NCBI RefSeq assembly: GCF_014647675.1
Contig: NZ_BMPQ01000002.1
Coordinates: 295,065 to 359,064, forward strand
Length of the DNA: 64,000 nt
Direction of reading: 5' to 3'
Origin: Streptomyces flaveus
GTDB taxonomy: Bacteria > Actinomycetota > Actinomycetes > Streptomycetales > Streptomycetaceae
Part shown: piece by piece, positions 24,234 to 32,362 of the stretch
How the letters are laid out: each line of letters begins with the position of its first letter
Numbering within the stretch: position 1 is the first letter of the stretch
Position numbers and translations under genes: made by a program
Notes under the pieces: generated by a model
Seen by the model: the letters and a program-made list of their open reading frames with translations, nothing else
Database searches by the model: none
Told to the model about the DNA's origin: nothing

Positions 24234-25471
24234 CCGGCACCCGTGTCCTCGTCCTCAACTCCGGCTCCTCGTCGGTGAAGTACCAGCTGCTCGACATGCG
24301 TGACAGCAGCCGTCTCGCGGTGGGTCTCGTCGAGCGCATCGGCGAGGAGACGTCCCGCCTGAAGCACACCCCGCTGGCCAACGGCGGCCAGACACGCGAG
24401 CAGACCGGCCCGATCGCCGACCACGAGGCCGCCCTGAAGGCCGTCGCCGAGGAGCTGGGCAAGGACGGACTCGGCCTGGACTCCCCCGAGTTGGCGGCGA
24501 TCGGCCACCGGGTCGTGCACGGCGGCAAGCAGTTCACGGAGCCGACGGTCATCGACGAACGGGTCCTCGCGGAGATCGAGCGGCTGATCCCGGTGGCGCC
24601 GCTGCACAACCCGGCCAACCTGACGGGCATTCGTACGGCACAGGCGCTGCGCCCGGACCTCCCGCAGGTGGCCGTCTTCGACACGGCGTTCCACACGACG
24701 ATGCCGGAGTCCGCGGCCCGCTACGCGATCGACGTCGAGACCGCCGACGAGCACCGCATCCGCCGCTACGGCTTCCACGGCACCTCGCACGCGTACGTCT
24801 CGCGCGCGACGGCCCGGCTCCTCGGCAAGGACCCGTCCGAGGTGAACGTCATCGTGCTGCACCTGGGCAACGGAGCCTCGGCCTCGGCCGTCCGGGCGGG
24901 CAGGTGCGTGGACACATCCATGGGGCTGACGCCTTTGGAGGGGCTGGTGATGGGTACGCGGTCCGGAGACCTGGATCCGGCGGTCATCTTCCATTTGGCA
25001 CGTGTTGGCGGGTTGTCCATGGACGAGATCGACACTTTGCTGAACAAGAAGAGCGGTCTGATCGGCCTGTGCGGCGACAACGACATGCGGGAGATCCGTC
25101 GCCGCGTCGACGAAGGGGACGAGCGGGCGCGGCTCGCCTTCGACATCTACATCCACCGCCTGCGGAAATACATCGGCGCCTATTACGCGGTGCTCGGCCG
25201 GGTGGACGCGATCGCCTTCACGGCGGGGGTCGGTGAGAACGCGGCCCCGGTGCGCGAGGCTGCGGTCGCGGGCCTGGAGGGGCTGGGCCTGGCGGTCGAC
25301 GCCGAGCGCAACTCCGTACGGTCCGACGAGCCGCGGCTGGTCTCGCCGGAGGGTGCGCGGGTCGCGGTGGCCGTCGTACCGACCGACGAGGAACTGGAGA
25401 TCGCCACCCAGACGTACGCACTTGTGGGCAGCCCCGAGGCGCCCGTCGGCGGTTCACAAGCCCTCAACTGA
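24230..25471 (+). CDS. ackA: Acetate kinase
   Basis: 413 residues; interconverts acetyl phosphate and acetate with ATP, completing the Pta-AckA pathway. Motifs: VLVLNSGSSSVKYQLLD at the N-terminus, NPANLTGIRTAQAL, AVFDTAFHTTMP (catalytic Asp), RYGFHGTSHAYVS, LGNGASASAV and TPLEGLVMGTRSGDLDPA. The GTG at 24230 overlaps the pta stop in a GTGA arrangement, so translation is coupled and a longer upstream frame is rejected. Confidence 0.97.
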   Translation: MTGTRVLVLNSGSSSVKYQLLDMRDSSRLAVGLVERIGEETSRLKHTPLANGGQTREQTGPIADHEAALKAVAEELGKDGLGLDSPELAAIGHRVVHGGKQFTEPTVIDERVLAEIERLIPVAPLHNPANLTGIRTAQALRPDLPQVAVFDTAFHTTMPESAARYAIDVETADEHRIRRYGFHGTSHAYVSRATARLLGKDPSEVNVIVLHLGNGASASAVRAGRCVDTSMGLTPLEGLVMGTRSGDLDPAVIFHLARVGGLSMDEIDTLLNKKSGLIGLCGDNDMREIRRRVDEGDERARLAFDIYIHRLRKYIGAYYAVLGRVDAIAFTAGVGENAAPVREAAVAGLEGLGLAVDAERNSVRSDEPRLVSPEGARVAVAVVPTDEELEIATQTYALVGSPEAPVGGSQALN

Positions 25472-25503
25472 GCGGCATTCCGCCCCTTTGTAGCTTCCAC
25501 CAG

Positions 25504-25517
25504 ACGGAATATTCCGT
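25504..25517. promoter_or_regulatory. Perfect palindrome ACGGAATATTCCGT before pyk
   Basis: A 14-base perfect palindrome lies 29 bases upstream of the pyk ATG, just before TAGGAT (25533-25538), a -10 candidate that ends 7 bases before the ATG. This geometry fits an operator over the -35 region of a leaderless pyk message. Confidence 0.45.
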
Positions 25518-25545
25518 ACTGAAACAAACCGTTAGGATCGCCCCC

Positions 25546-26964
25546 ATGCGCCGTTCCAAAATCGTCTGCACACTGGGCCCAGCCGTCGACTCCCATGAGC
25601 AACTCGTCTCGCTCATCGAGGCCGGTATGAACGTGGCCCGCTTCAACTTCAGCCATGGCTCGCACGCCGAGCACCAGGGGCGGTACGACCGTGTCCGGGC
25701 CGCCGCCGAGGAGACGGGCCTCGCGATCGGCGTACTGGCCGACCTCCAGGGCCCGAAGATCCGCCTTGAGACCTTCGCCGAGGGGCCCGTCGAGCTGGAG
25801 CGCGGTGACGAGTTCACCATCACCACCGAGGACGTACCGGGCGACAAGTCGATCTGCGGCACGACCTACAAGGGCCTGCCGGGCGACGTCGCCAAGGGCG
25901 ACCAGGTCCTGATCAACGACGGCAACGTCGAGCTGAAGGTCGTCGAGGTCGAGGGCCCCCTGGTCCGGACGGTCGTCATCGAGGGCGGCGTCATCTCGGA
26001 CCACAAGGGCATCAACCTGCCCGGCACGGCCGTGAACGTGCCCGCGCTGTCCGAGAAGGACGTCGAGGATCTGCGCTTCGCGCTGCGCATGGGCTGCGAC
26101 CTGGTCGCGCTGTCCTTCGTGCGTGACGCCGACGACGTGAACGACGTACACAAGATCATGGACGAGGAGGGCCGCCGGGTCCCCGTCATCGCCAAGGTGG
26201 AGAAGCCGCAGGCGGTGGAGAACATGGAGGCCGTGATCGCGGCCTTCGACGGCGTCATGGTCGCCCGCGGTGACCTGGCCGTCGAGTACCCCCTCGAGAA
26301 GGTCCCGATGGTGCAGAAGCGCCTCGTGGAGCTGTGCCGCCGCAATGCCAAGCCGGTGATCGTCGCGACCCAGATGATGGAGTCGATGATCACCAACTCC
26401 CGCCCCACGCGCGCCGAGGCGTCCGATGTGGCCAACGCGATCCTGGACGGCGCGGACGCGGTCATGCTGTCCGCCGAGTCGAGTGTGGGCGCGTTCCCGA
26501 TCGAGACCGTGAAGACGATGTCGAAGATCGTCCAGGCCGCCGAGCAGGAGCTGCTCTCCAAGGGCCTGCAGCCGCTCGTACCGGGCAAGAAGCCGCGTAC
26601 GCAAGGCGGTTCGGTGGCCCGTGCCGCGTGTGAGATCGCGGACTTCCTGGGCGGCAGGGGCCTGGTGGCCTTCACCCAGTCCGGCGACACCGCCCGCCGG
26701 CTGTCCCGCTATCGCGCGGTCCAGCCGATCCTGGCCTTCACCCCGGACGAGTCCACCCGCAACCAGCTCACGCTGAGCTGGGGCGTCGAGCCGCACGTCG
26801 TGCCGCTCGTCAGCAGCACCGACGAAATGGTCGACCTGGTCGACCAGGAGATGGTCAGGCTGCGGCGGTTCAACGACGGCGACACGGTGATCATCACCGC
26901 CGGCTCGCCTCCCGGCGTGCCCGGCACCACGAACATGGTGCGGGTGCACCACTTGGGCGGCTGA
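25546..26964 (+). CDS. pyk: Pyruvate kinase
   Basis: 472 residues; makes pyruvate and ATP from phosphoenolpyruvate. N-terminal SKIVCTLGPAVDSHEQL, MNVARFNFSHGSH, GPKIRLETF, catalytic AKVEKPQAVENMEAVI followed by MVARGDLAVEYPLEKVP, and GADAVMLSAESSVGAFP. The C-terminal allosteric domain is complete (ITAGSPPGVPGTTNMVRVHHLG). No ribosome site precedes the ATG. A strong shared hairpin follows the gene. Confidence 0.97.
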   Translation: MRRSKIVCTLGPAVDSHEQLVSLIEAGMNVARFNFSHGSHAEHQGRYDRVRAAAEETGLAIGVLADLQGPKIRLETFAEGPVELERGDEFTITTEDVPGDKSICGTTYKGLPGDVAKGDQVLINDGNVELKVVEVEGPLVRTVVIEGGVISDHKGINLPGTAVNVPALSEKDVEDLRFALRMGCDLVALSFVRDADDVNDVHKIMDEEGRRVPVIAKVEKPQAVENMEAVIAAFDGVMVARGDLAVEYPLEKVPMVQKRLVELCRRNAKPVIVATQMMESMITNSRPTRAEASDVANAILDGADAVMLSAESSVGAFPIETVKTMSKIVQAAEQELLSKGLQPLVPGKKPRTQGGSVARAACEIADFLGGRGLVAFTQSGDTARRLSRYRAVQPILAFTPDESTRNQLTLSWGVEPHVVPLVSSTDEMVDLVDQEMVRLRRFNDGDTVIITAGSPPGVPGTTNMVRVHHLGG

Positions 26965-26998
26965 CCGCCCGTACGGCCCATAGGCCGCTGTACGTCAC

Positions 26999-27033
26999 TG
27001 AGGGCGCCCCCTGCCGCGCAGGGGGCGCCCTCA
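26999..27033. terminator. Perfect 16-bp hairpin between convergent genes
   Basis: TGAGGGCGCCCCCTGC (26999-27014) and its exact complement (27018-27033) flank a CGC loop, 34 bases after the pyk stop and 34 before the stop of the convergent gene. It should end transcription from both sides. Confidence 0.85.
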
Positions 27034-27067
27034 GCTGTTGTGCGGCTCCCGAACCAGCCCTGTCGGA

Positions 27068-28429
27068 CTACCCGAGCGGCGTGGTGTACTGCTGCAGGCC
27101 GGGGACGGTCAGTGTTCCGCCGAACTGGGCGGCCTGCACGACCTTCACCTTGGTGAAGTAGATCAGTGGGATGTTCAGCGGCGGCGGGTGCTTCGGGTCG
27201 AACGTGACCGGGATCAGGCCGAGCAGGTTGCCGGAGATGCTCTCCGTGTACATGACCGTCTTGCCGTCACGGATGGTGGACGTGGTTCCCTTGCCCGCCT
27301 GCACGTGGTGCTTGGCGCCGGCCTTCTTGTCGTCGACGGTCTGGTGCAGATCACCGATGTCGGTGCCGTCGGAGATCACGTACTTCAGGACCTCCTTGAC
27401 CGTGCCGTTGGCGGTCTTCACCTTCACGACGCCCTGGTAGTCGGCGCCCTTGAGCAGCAGCGAGCTGGCCTCCAGCTGCCAGGGGTCGTCGGCCAGGGCC
27501 GGGATGCCCTGCTCGACACCGCCCTCGTCGTCCGTGGCGGTCGGGCAGTCCTCCGGGTCCGTGCCCTCACTCGCGGACGGGCTGGGGGTCGGGGACGGGC
27601 TGGCCTCGTCGGCTGCCTCCCCCGCCTTCTCCGCGGTGTCCTCGGCCTTGTCGGCCGCGTCGTTTGCCGTGTCCGTGACGTCCTTGGCGGCGCCCTCGAC
27701 CGTGTCGGTCGCCTTGTCCTTGGCGTCTCCAGCAGCGTCCTCGGCCTTCTCGGCCTCGTCCTTCGCCTTGTCCTCGTTCGCCGACGGGGAGGGAGTGGGC
27801 GAGGGGCTGGCCGCCGCCTCCTCTTCCTCCTTCTCCTTGTCGTCGGGCGTGAAGAGGTCCTCCAGCGCCTTGCCGAGGCCCAGCGGGTCGAGCGGGTGGT
27901 TGCTCTCGGACGGAGAAGGAGACGGCGTCGGCTCCTCCTCGGCCGGCTCCTCGGGAGCCGGGTCGGCGGGCTCGGGCTCAGGCTCGGTCTCGGGCTTGTC
28001 GTCGGAACCTGAATCCGACGAAGAGCCGTTGTCCGACGAGCCGTTGCCCGCGGAGTCGTCGCCCGAAGCGTCCTCACCCGAGGAGCCCTGCTCCTCCTTG
28101 TCGTCGGACGCGGGTGGGCTCGTCGAGGTGGAGGGTGAAGGCGACGCCGACGCGTCCTTGCCCTCCTCGGTCTCCTCCTCGAGCGCGTCGACGCACTCCT
28201 TGTACTCGTCGATCGTCAGGTTCTTCGCCGACGGCTTGTCGTCGGCCCGGGCGAGCGTCGGAGTGAGGCCCATGCCCATGAGGATCGCGGTCGGCATCGA
28301 CGCGATGGCTACCGCCTTGCCCGCGGGCATCTGCAGCCTCGTCAACAAGGGCTTCTTGGGGGCTGCATGCCGCGGCCCGGTTCTCGCCCGGTGCACTTCC
28401 GAGCCCACGCGGTGGACCTCCTCAGGCAC
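27068..28429 (-). CDS. Secreted or cell-wall Pro/Ser/Glu-rich protein of DUF6230/6114 locus
   Basis: 453 residues from GTG 28429, which follows GGGAGG. A signal-like segment (AVAIASMPTAILMGMGLTPTLARA) is followed by about 230 residues of acidic low complexity: PSPSPS clusters, Glu/Asp runs and a Lys/Ala/Glu stretch (DKAKDEAEKAEDAAGDAKDK) that may be helical. The C-terminal about 130 residues form a globular domain (WQLEASSLLLKGADYQGVVK, TFDPKHPPPLNIPL). The start overlaps the end of the preceding DUF6114 gene by 8 bases, so they are coupled. Role unknown, probably cell-envelope. Confidence 0.8.
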   Translation of the reverse strand: MPEEVHRVGSEVHRARTGPRHAAPKKPLLTRLQMPAGKAVAIASMPTAILMGMGLTPTLARADDKPSAKNLTIDEYKECVDALEEETEEGKDASASPSPSTSTSPPASDDKEEQGSSGEDASGDDSAGNGSSDNGSSSDSGSDDKPETEPEPEPADPAPEEPAEEEPTPSPSPSESNHPLDPLGLGKALEDLFTPDDKEKEEEEAAASPSPTPSPSANEDKAKDEAEKAEDAAGDAKDKATDTVEGAAKDVTDTANDAADKAEDTAEKAGEAADEASPSPTPSPSASEGTDPEDCPTATDDEGGVEQGIPALADDPWQLEASSLLLKGADYQGVVKVKTANGTVKEVLKYVISDGTDIGDLHQTVDDKKAGAKHHVQAGKGTTSTIRDGKTVMYTESISGNLLGLIPVTFDPKHPPPLNIPLIYFTKVKVVQAAQFGGTLTVPGLQQYTTPLG

Positions 28430-28958
28430 GGTGCCTCCCGTTCGCCCCGTTGCTCGGGCTCGTTCCTGACAGATCGTTCGGCTCACTCGCCCCGCCCGCC
28501 GCCATGGCTCCGGGAGCGCCTCCTTCGTCCGTACGGTCCGTCTTGGCCGGCCCCGCCGCGGGCTCCTCGCCGGGTGCCCAGGACACGGCCATCGCCCCGC
28601 CGAACAGCGCCAGCAGGAAGCCGACTACGAACCCACCGAGGTTCGCCACCGGAATGGACACCAGCGCCAGCAGGATCGCCGCCACACCGGCGAAGACCCG
28701 TACATGCTTCTGGAACCACAGGCTGATGCCGAGCACGATCAGCAGCACGCCGATGATCAGGGAACCCGCGCCCGCGGTGGTGGCCATCGCCAGGGTCAGG
28801 TGACCTATCTGGAGATTCGCGTACGGGAAGTAAATGATCGGGATCCCGCCGAGCAGGATGAACAGTCCGGCCCAGAACGGTCGGCTGCCCCTCCAGGCGC
28901 GGAACAGCAGCCGCTTGTCGGTGAACTGGCTGCGCGTGGCTGGAGTCTCGGCGCTCAT
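28422..28958 (-). CDS. DUF6114 membrane protein
   Basis: 178 residues from ATG 28958 (GGGAGC upstream). Four hydrophobic helices: RPFWAGLFILLGGIPIIYFPYA, TAGAGSLIIGVLLIVLGISLW, VFAGVAAILLALVSIPVANL and FVVGFLLALFGGAMAVSWAP, then a hydrophilic Gly/Ala/Ser tail. DUF6114 proteins commonly follow DUF6230 genes in Streptomyces, as here. Function is unknown. Confidence 0.85.
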   Translation of the reverse strand: MSAETPATRSQFTDKRLLFRAWRGSRPFWAGLFILLGGIPIIYFPYANLQIGHLTLAMATTAGAGSLIIGVLLIVLGISLWFQKHVRVFAGVAAILLALVSIPVANLGGFVVGFLLALFGGAMAVSWAPGEEPAAGPAKTDRTDEGGAPGAMAAGGASEPNDLSGTSPSNGANGRHRA

Positions 28959-29154
28959 GGAAAACAGCTCCCTGGAACGGCGTTGCTGTGAGGGTGAAAG
29001 CTGGGTGTGTGTGGGGGGGGTGGCGAGTCTACGGACCGGGTGGTGCCGGACGGACATCGATGACGACATCCGACGAACCTGCAGACGGACTTCAAAGACG
29101 AGAAGGAAGTGTGACGGGCGAGGAAGCGGAACTCCCCCACCCGTCACGGAGCGC

Positions 29155-29787
29155 CTAGTAGCACTCCTTGACGCCCGTGGACAGCTTCATCGTCAGCCCG
29201 CTCAGCTTGAAGGTTCCGGCAGTGGTCGCCCACGCCGTCTGCTCCACGTCCTTGAGCAGGACCTCGTCGGCCTGCTGCGCGAATCCGAACGGGTTCGCCT
29301 TGTCGCCCTTGGCGATGCCGGGACCCTTGTTGGCGTCTCCGGCGGCCACACCGATGTCGATGTTGGTGAACTCGGCATCGGCCTTCAGGTCGGCGACGTC
29401 GATGTACAGGTTCTTCGCCTCGACCGGCGTTTCACCGCCACCGGCCCTGAGAACGAGGCTGACATTGCCGAGCACCGGGATGTTCGGCGTGACGACGGAC
29501 TGGCACAGGTTCTTGATCGTTGCGGTCTCGAACGCCGAGACCGCAACGGGGTGCGACGTCTTCTTGCCGTCGAGGGTGTAACCCTCGTCGATGGCGCCGT
29601 ACTGCGAAAAGCCCGTGCCCTTGAGCTCCTTGGTCGTCACCTTGAACGACTGGCCCGACACGCTGAACGACGCGGCGAGAGCACTGTTGGCCAGGGCCAT
29701 GCCTATCGCGGCCGTCGCGGCCACGCTGGGCACCATGACAACCGCGAACCGCTTCCATCTGGTCCCGCCACGCACATGGGACTCCAT
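29155..29787 (-). CDS. DUF6230 exported protein
   Basis: 210 residues. The ATG at 29787 has an excellent AAGGAGG site; an upstream ATG does not. An N-terminal membrane/signal segment (FAVVMVPSVAATAAIGMALANSALA) is followed by a beta-rich extracytoplasmic domain containing two Cys (NLCQSVVTPNIPVLGN and the C-terminal KECY). First gene of a three-gene leftward operon with DUF6114 and the acidic protein. Likely envelope-associated; biochemical role unknown. Confidence 0.85.
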   Translation of the reverse strand: MESHVRGGTRWKRFAVVMVPSVAATAAIGMALANSALAASFSVSGQSFKVTTKELKGTGFSQYGAIDEGYTLDGKKTSHPVAVSAFETATIKNLCQSVVTPNIPVLGNVSLVLRAGGGETPVEAKNLYIDVADLKADAEFTNIDIGVAAGDANKGPGIAKGDKANPFGFAQQADEVLLKDVEQTAWATTAGTFKLSGLTMKLSTGVKECY

Positions 29788-30161
29788 ATTTCCTCCTTCT
29801 CGGACGTACATCTCCGGCCCTGACGGCCCCCGGTCGGCGGCTCAGTCGGGCAGGGATGGGAGAAGTGCTACGTCCTCGGGAAGGAGAGCGCCCGTACGTC
29901 AGAGGCGCGAAGGGCGCCCCAACACAAGCGATCACCCCCGAGCGACAACCACTGGTCGCGCCTGAACACTTCACGCACAACCTGCCGGACAGGCTCCGCT
30001 CGAAAGCAGAGACCCCCCTGTCCAAGGAGTGACGCCACTGCCGCCGCTCCTACTCGGTGGGGACCCAGTGAAACCCGTTGCCCCGATTGGCTGTCGGGAA
30101 CGGGAATGGACCGAGCGTGGCCGATCGTGGTGCATTCACGCCGTCTTCCGCAAGGGGGATC

Positions 30162-30177
30162 GTTACTGGCTAGTAAC
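30162..30177. promoter_or_regulatory. Palindrome GTTACTGGCTAGTAAC
   Basis: Six-base perfect arms around GGCT, about 375 bases upstream of the DUF6230 start. A related TTACTCCAAGTAA follows at 30293-30305. TTACT-type palindromes are typical of TetR-family operators; which regulator is unknown. Confidence 0.4.
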
Positions 30178-30307
30178 GGCCGGATAACCGAACAACGACC
30201 CCCCGGTATCGGCCGACAGCGGAGGGTGCCCCCGAGGTGGGCACCAAAACGATTGATCCTCGGACGGAATCCGACAGATCAACGCCCTTCTCTTACTCCA
30301 AGTAACA

Positions 30308-30345
30308 GCGGCCGCGTTTACCAAGATTTGGTAAAACGCGGCCGC
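30308..30345. terminator. Long hairpin downstream of thioredoxin gene
   Basis: GCGGCCGCGTTTACCAA (30308-30324) and TTGGTAAAACGCGGCCGC (30328-30345) pair over 17 bases with one bulged base and a 3-base loop. It lies 85 bases past the stop of the leftward thioredoxin gene, consistent with a terminator. Because it directly abuts the TTACTCCAAGTAA site, a regulatory role is an alternative. Confidence 0.55.
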
Positions 30346-30429
30346 AAGGTCGTTGAGTCGACAAATCTTTCACTCAGGCATCAGGGGTCACAGTGGTTGC
30401 ACACCGGTTGCCTCAGTGATCACGCCCGG

Positions 30430-31413
30430 TCAGAACAAGGCACGGGCCAGTGCTCTGCGTGCAGCAGTCACGCGCGGATCGTCACTGCCAACCACCTCGA
30501 ACAGCTCCAACAACCGCACACGCGCGGCTTCCCGGTCGTCACCGGCTGTACGCGCCACGGTGTCCACAAGCCGCCCGAACGCGTCCTCGACGTGACCACC
30601 CACCAGATCCAGGTCCGCCGCGGTGATTTGAGCCTGTACGTCCGCCGGCTTGTCGGCGGCGTCCTTGCGCACCTGCTGCGGATCGACGTCCTGCACGCGC
30701 TGGAGCAACTCGGCCTGGGCAAGGCCCAGTTTGGCCTCCGTATTACCCGGGTCGTCACTCAGCACGTTCTTGTACGCCTGCACCGCACCGCCCAAGTCCC
30801 CCGCGTCCAGGGCCTGTACGGCGGCTTCGAGCAGCGCGTCGTACGGACCGGCCGGCACCTCGGGAGCCGCCTCGGCCTCGCTGCCGGGTCCGGCCTCGGC
30901 GTCCGGGTCGACCGCGAGGCCGGTCAGGCCGAAGCGCTGCTCGGCGAGCTGGATGAGCTGGTCCAGGGTGCCGCGGATCTGCGGCTCGGGGGCGGCGCCC
31001 TGGAAGAGCGGCAGGGCCTGGCCGGCCACCACCGCGAAGACGGCCGGGATCCCCTGGATCCCGAACTGCTGCATCAACATCTGATTCGCATCGACGTCGA
31101 TCTTGGCGAGGACGAACCGGCCGTTGTACTCGACGGCGAGCCGCTCCAGGAGCGGGCTCAGCTGCTTGCACGGCTCGCACCACTCGGCCCAGAAGTCGAT
31201 GACGACGGGCACCTCGGTGGAGCGCTGCAGGACATCCCGCTCAAAACCCGCCTCGTCTACGTCAATGACAAGGCTCGCGGCGGAGACGGCACCCCCGCCG
31301 CCCTGCCTCACCGTTTCGGCGCGCGCCTGCTCCGCCTTCGCCTTGGCCTCCTGGGCCGCCTTCACCGCGGCGAGGTCGACGACTCCGCTCATGGACATGT
31401 TCCGTGGCTGCAT
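30430..31413 (-). CDS. Thioredoxin-TPR co-chaperone (YbbN/CnoX-like)
   Basis: 327 residues. An Ala/Lys/Gln-rich helical head, then a thioredoxin fold (about 48-155) with active site WCEPCKQ rather than WCGPC, then TPR-like helices (about 185-320: LLEAAVQALDAGDLGGAVQAYKNVL). This architecture matches YbbN/CnoX, holdases that protect proteins from oxidation and pass them to chaperones. Both Cys are kept, so redox activity remains possible. Divergent from a TetR regulator. ATG 31413 or the Met at residue 6 may start. Confidence 0.85.
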   Translation of the reverse strand: MQPRNMSMSGVVDLAAVKAAQEAKAKAEQARAETVRQGGGGAVSAASLVIDVDEAGFERDVLQRSTEVPVVIDFWAEWCEPCKQLSPLLERLAVEYNGRFVLAKIDVDANQMLMQQFGIQGIPAVFAVVAGQALPLFQGAAPEPQIRGTLDQLIQLAEQRFGLTGLAVDPDAEAGPGSEAEAAPEVPAGPYDALLEAAVQALDAGDLGGAVQAYKNVLSDDPGNTEAKLGLAQAELLQRVQDVDPQQVRKDAADKPADVQAQITAADLDLVGGHVEDAFGRLVDTVARTAGDDREAARVRLLELFEVVGSDDPRVTAARRALARALF

Positions 31414-31532
31414 GAGTTCATCTTCCCCCCTCCGCGCACGTACCGGAAAAGCACGGTAAAAAGCCGGGCCTGCCGCGTGGCGTCCGATGCCGGGTCCCCA
31501 CCTGGCGTCTGCGTGGTTGTCGCTGTGGTAGT

Positions 31533-31567
31533 CGCTCGTACGCAGGCTTTCGCTACGAGCCGTAGCG
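31533..31567. promoter_or_regulatory. Overlapping palindromes between thioredoxin and TetR genes
   Basis: CGCTACG-AGC-CGTAGCG is perfect at 31551-31567. GCTCGT at 31533 and ACGAGC at 31555 form a wider overlapping inverted repeat. They lie about 100 bases upstream of the TetR gene and are a plausible TetR site. Confidence 0.45.
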
Positions 31568-31664
31568 TAACCGGCCCGGGAACCGCCGCGGAACCATCTC
31601 CCGGTGACCTCCCTCACCTTGCTTCCCCCACCGCACCACCGGAACCCCTGGATATGGTCAACGG

Positions 31665-32294
31665 ATGCAGAGCCGCACTTCCGCCCCACGCGCCACAGGG
31701 GGCCGCCCCCGCAGCGCCACCGCGGACGCCGCGATCCTGGCGGCGACGCGGGCGGCCCTGGTGGAACTCGGCTGGTCCAAGCTGACGCTCGGCGATGTGG
31801 CAACGCGCGCGGGCGTTGCCAAGACGACCCTCTACCGCCGCTGGGCCGGCAAGAACGAACTGGTCGTGGACGCGGTGGCGGAGCTCTTCGACGAACTGGA
31901 AATCCCCGACCGCGGCAGCCTCGCGGCGGATGTCGAGGGCGTGGTGCTCCAGTTCGCGGCGATCCTGGCGCGACCGGAGGCGAAGAGCGGCCTGATGGCG
32001 GTGATAGCGGAGTCGGTCCGCGACGACGCACTGCGCGCACGCATCCGCACATCGATCGTCGACCGGCAGAAGCGCCTGGTCCTGGAGGGCCGGGCCCGCG
32101 CCCAGGTCCGCGGAGAACTACCGCCCGAGACGGATCCCGAGGAGTCGGCCCGCACCACGGACCTGATCTTCGACGTGATCGCGGGCACGGTGGTGCACCG
32201 GGCCCTGGTGAGCGCAGAGCCCGTCGACCCGGACTGGGCCCGGGCTTTCGCCAAGCTCCTGCTGAACGGCCTGACCGCGTCGGCAACGGCCTGA
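31665..32294 (+). CDS. TetR/AcrR-family regulator
   Basis: 209 residues. N-terminal helix-turn-helix near 18-65: TADAAILAATRAALVELGWS, LGDVATRAGVAKTTLYRRW. The C-terminal ligand-binding part (VQLQFAAIL..MAVIAESVRDDALRARI) belongs to the TetR_C_11-like group. No ribosome site; TATGGT at 31653-31658 ends 6 bases before the ATG, so the message may be leaderless. Its targets may include its own gene and the thioredoxin gene. Confidence 0.9.
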   Translation: MQSRTSAPRATGGRPRSATADAAILAATRAALVELGWSKLTLGDVATRAGVAKTTLYRRWAGKNELVVDAVAELFDELEIPDRGSLAADVEGVVLQFAAILARPEAKSGLMAVIAESVRDDALRARIRTSIVDRQKRLVLEGRARAQVRGELPPETDPEESARTTDLIFDVIAGTVVHRALVSAEPVDPDWARAFAKLLLNGLTASATA

Positions 32295-32362
32295 CGCACG
32301 GGTTCAACGCCGCCACCTCGGAGGCACCGTCCGCCTCCGCGAGAGCGACACCCCGCACAAGG

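Larger units (their letters stand above)
29788..30429. other. 640-base intergenic region with palindromes
   Basis: No gene is supported. It holds the promoter side of the DUF6230 operon, two TTACT..AGTAA palindromes (GTTACTGGCTAGTAAC at 30162-30177 and CTTACTCCAAGTAAC at 30292-30306) and a long hairpin at 30308-30345 downstream of the thioredoxin gene. Confidence 0.6.

Noticed and set aside
21804..25156. Long antisense frames over pta, ackA and pfkA
   Set aside because: Shadow frames of highly biased GC codons; sense genes are unmistakable enzymes.
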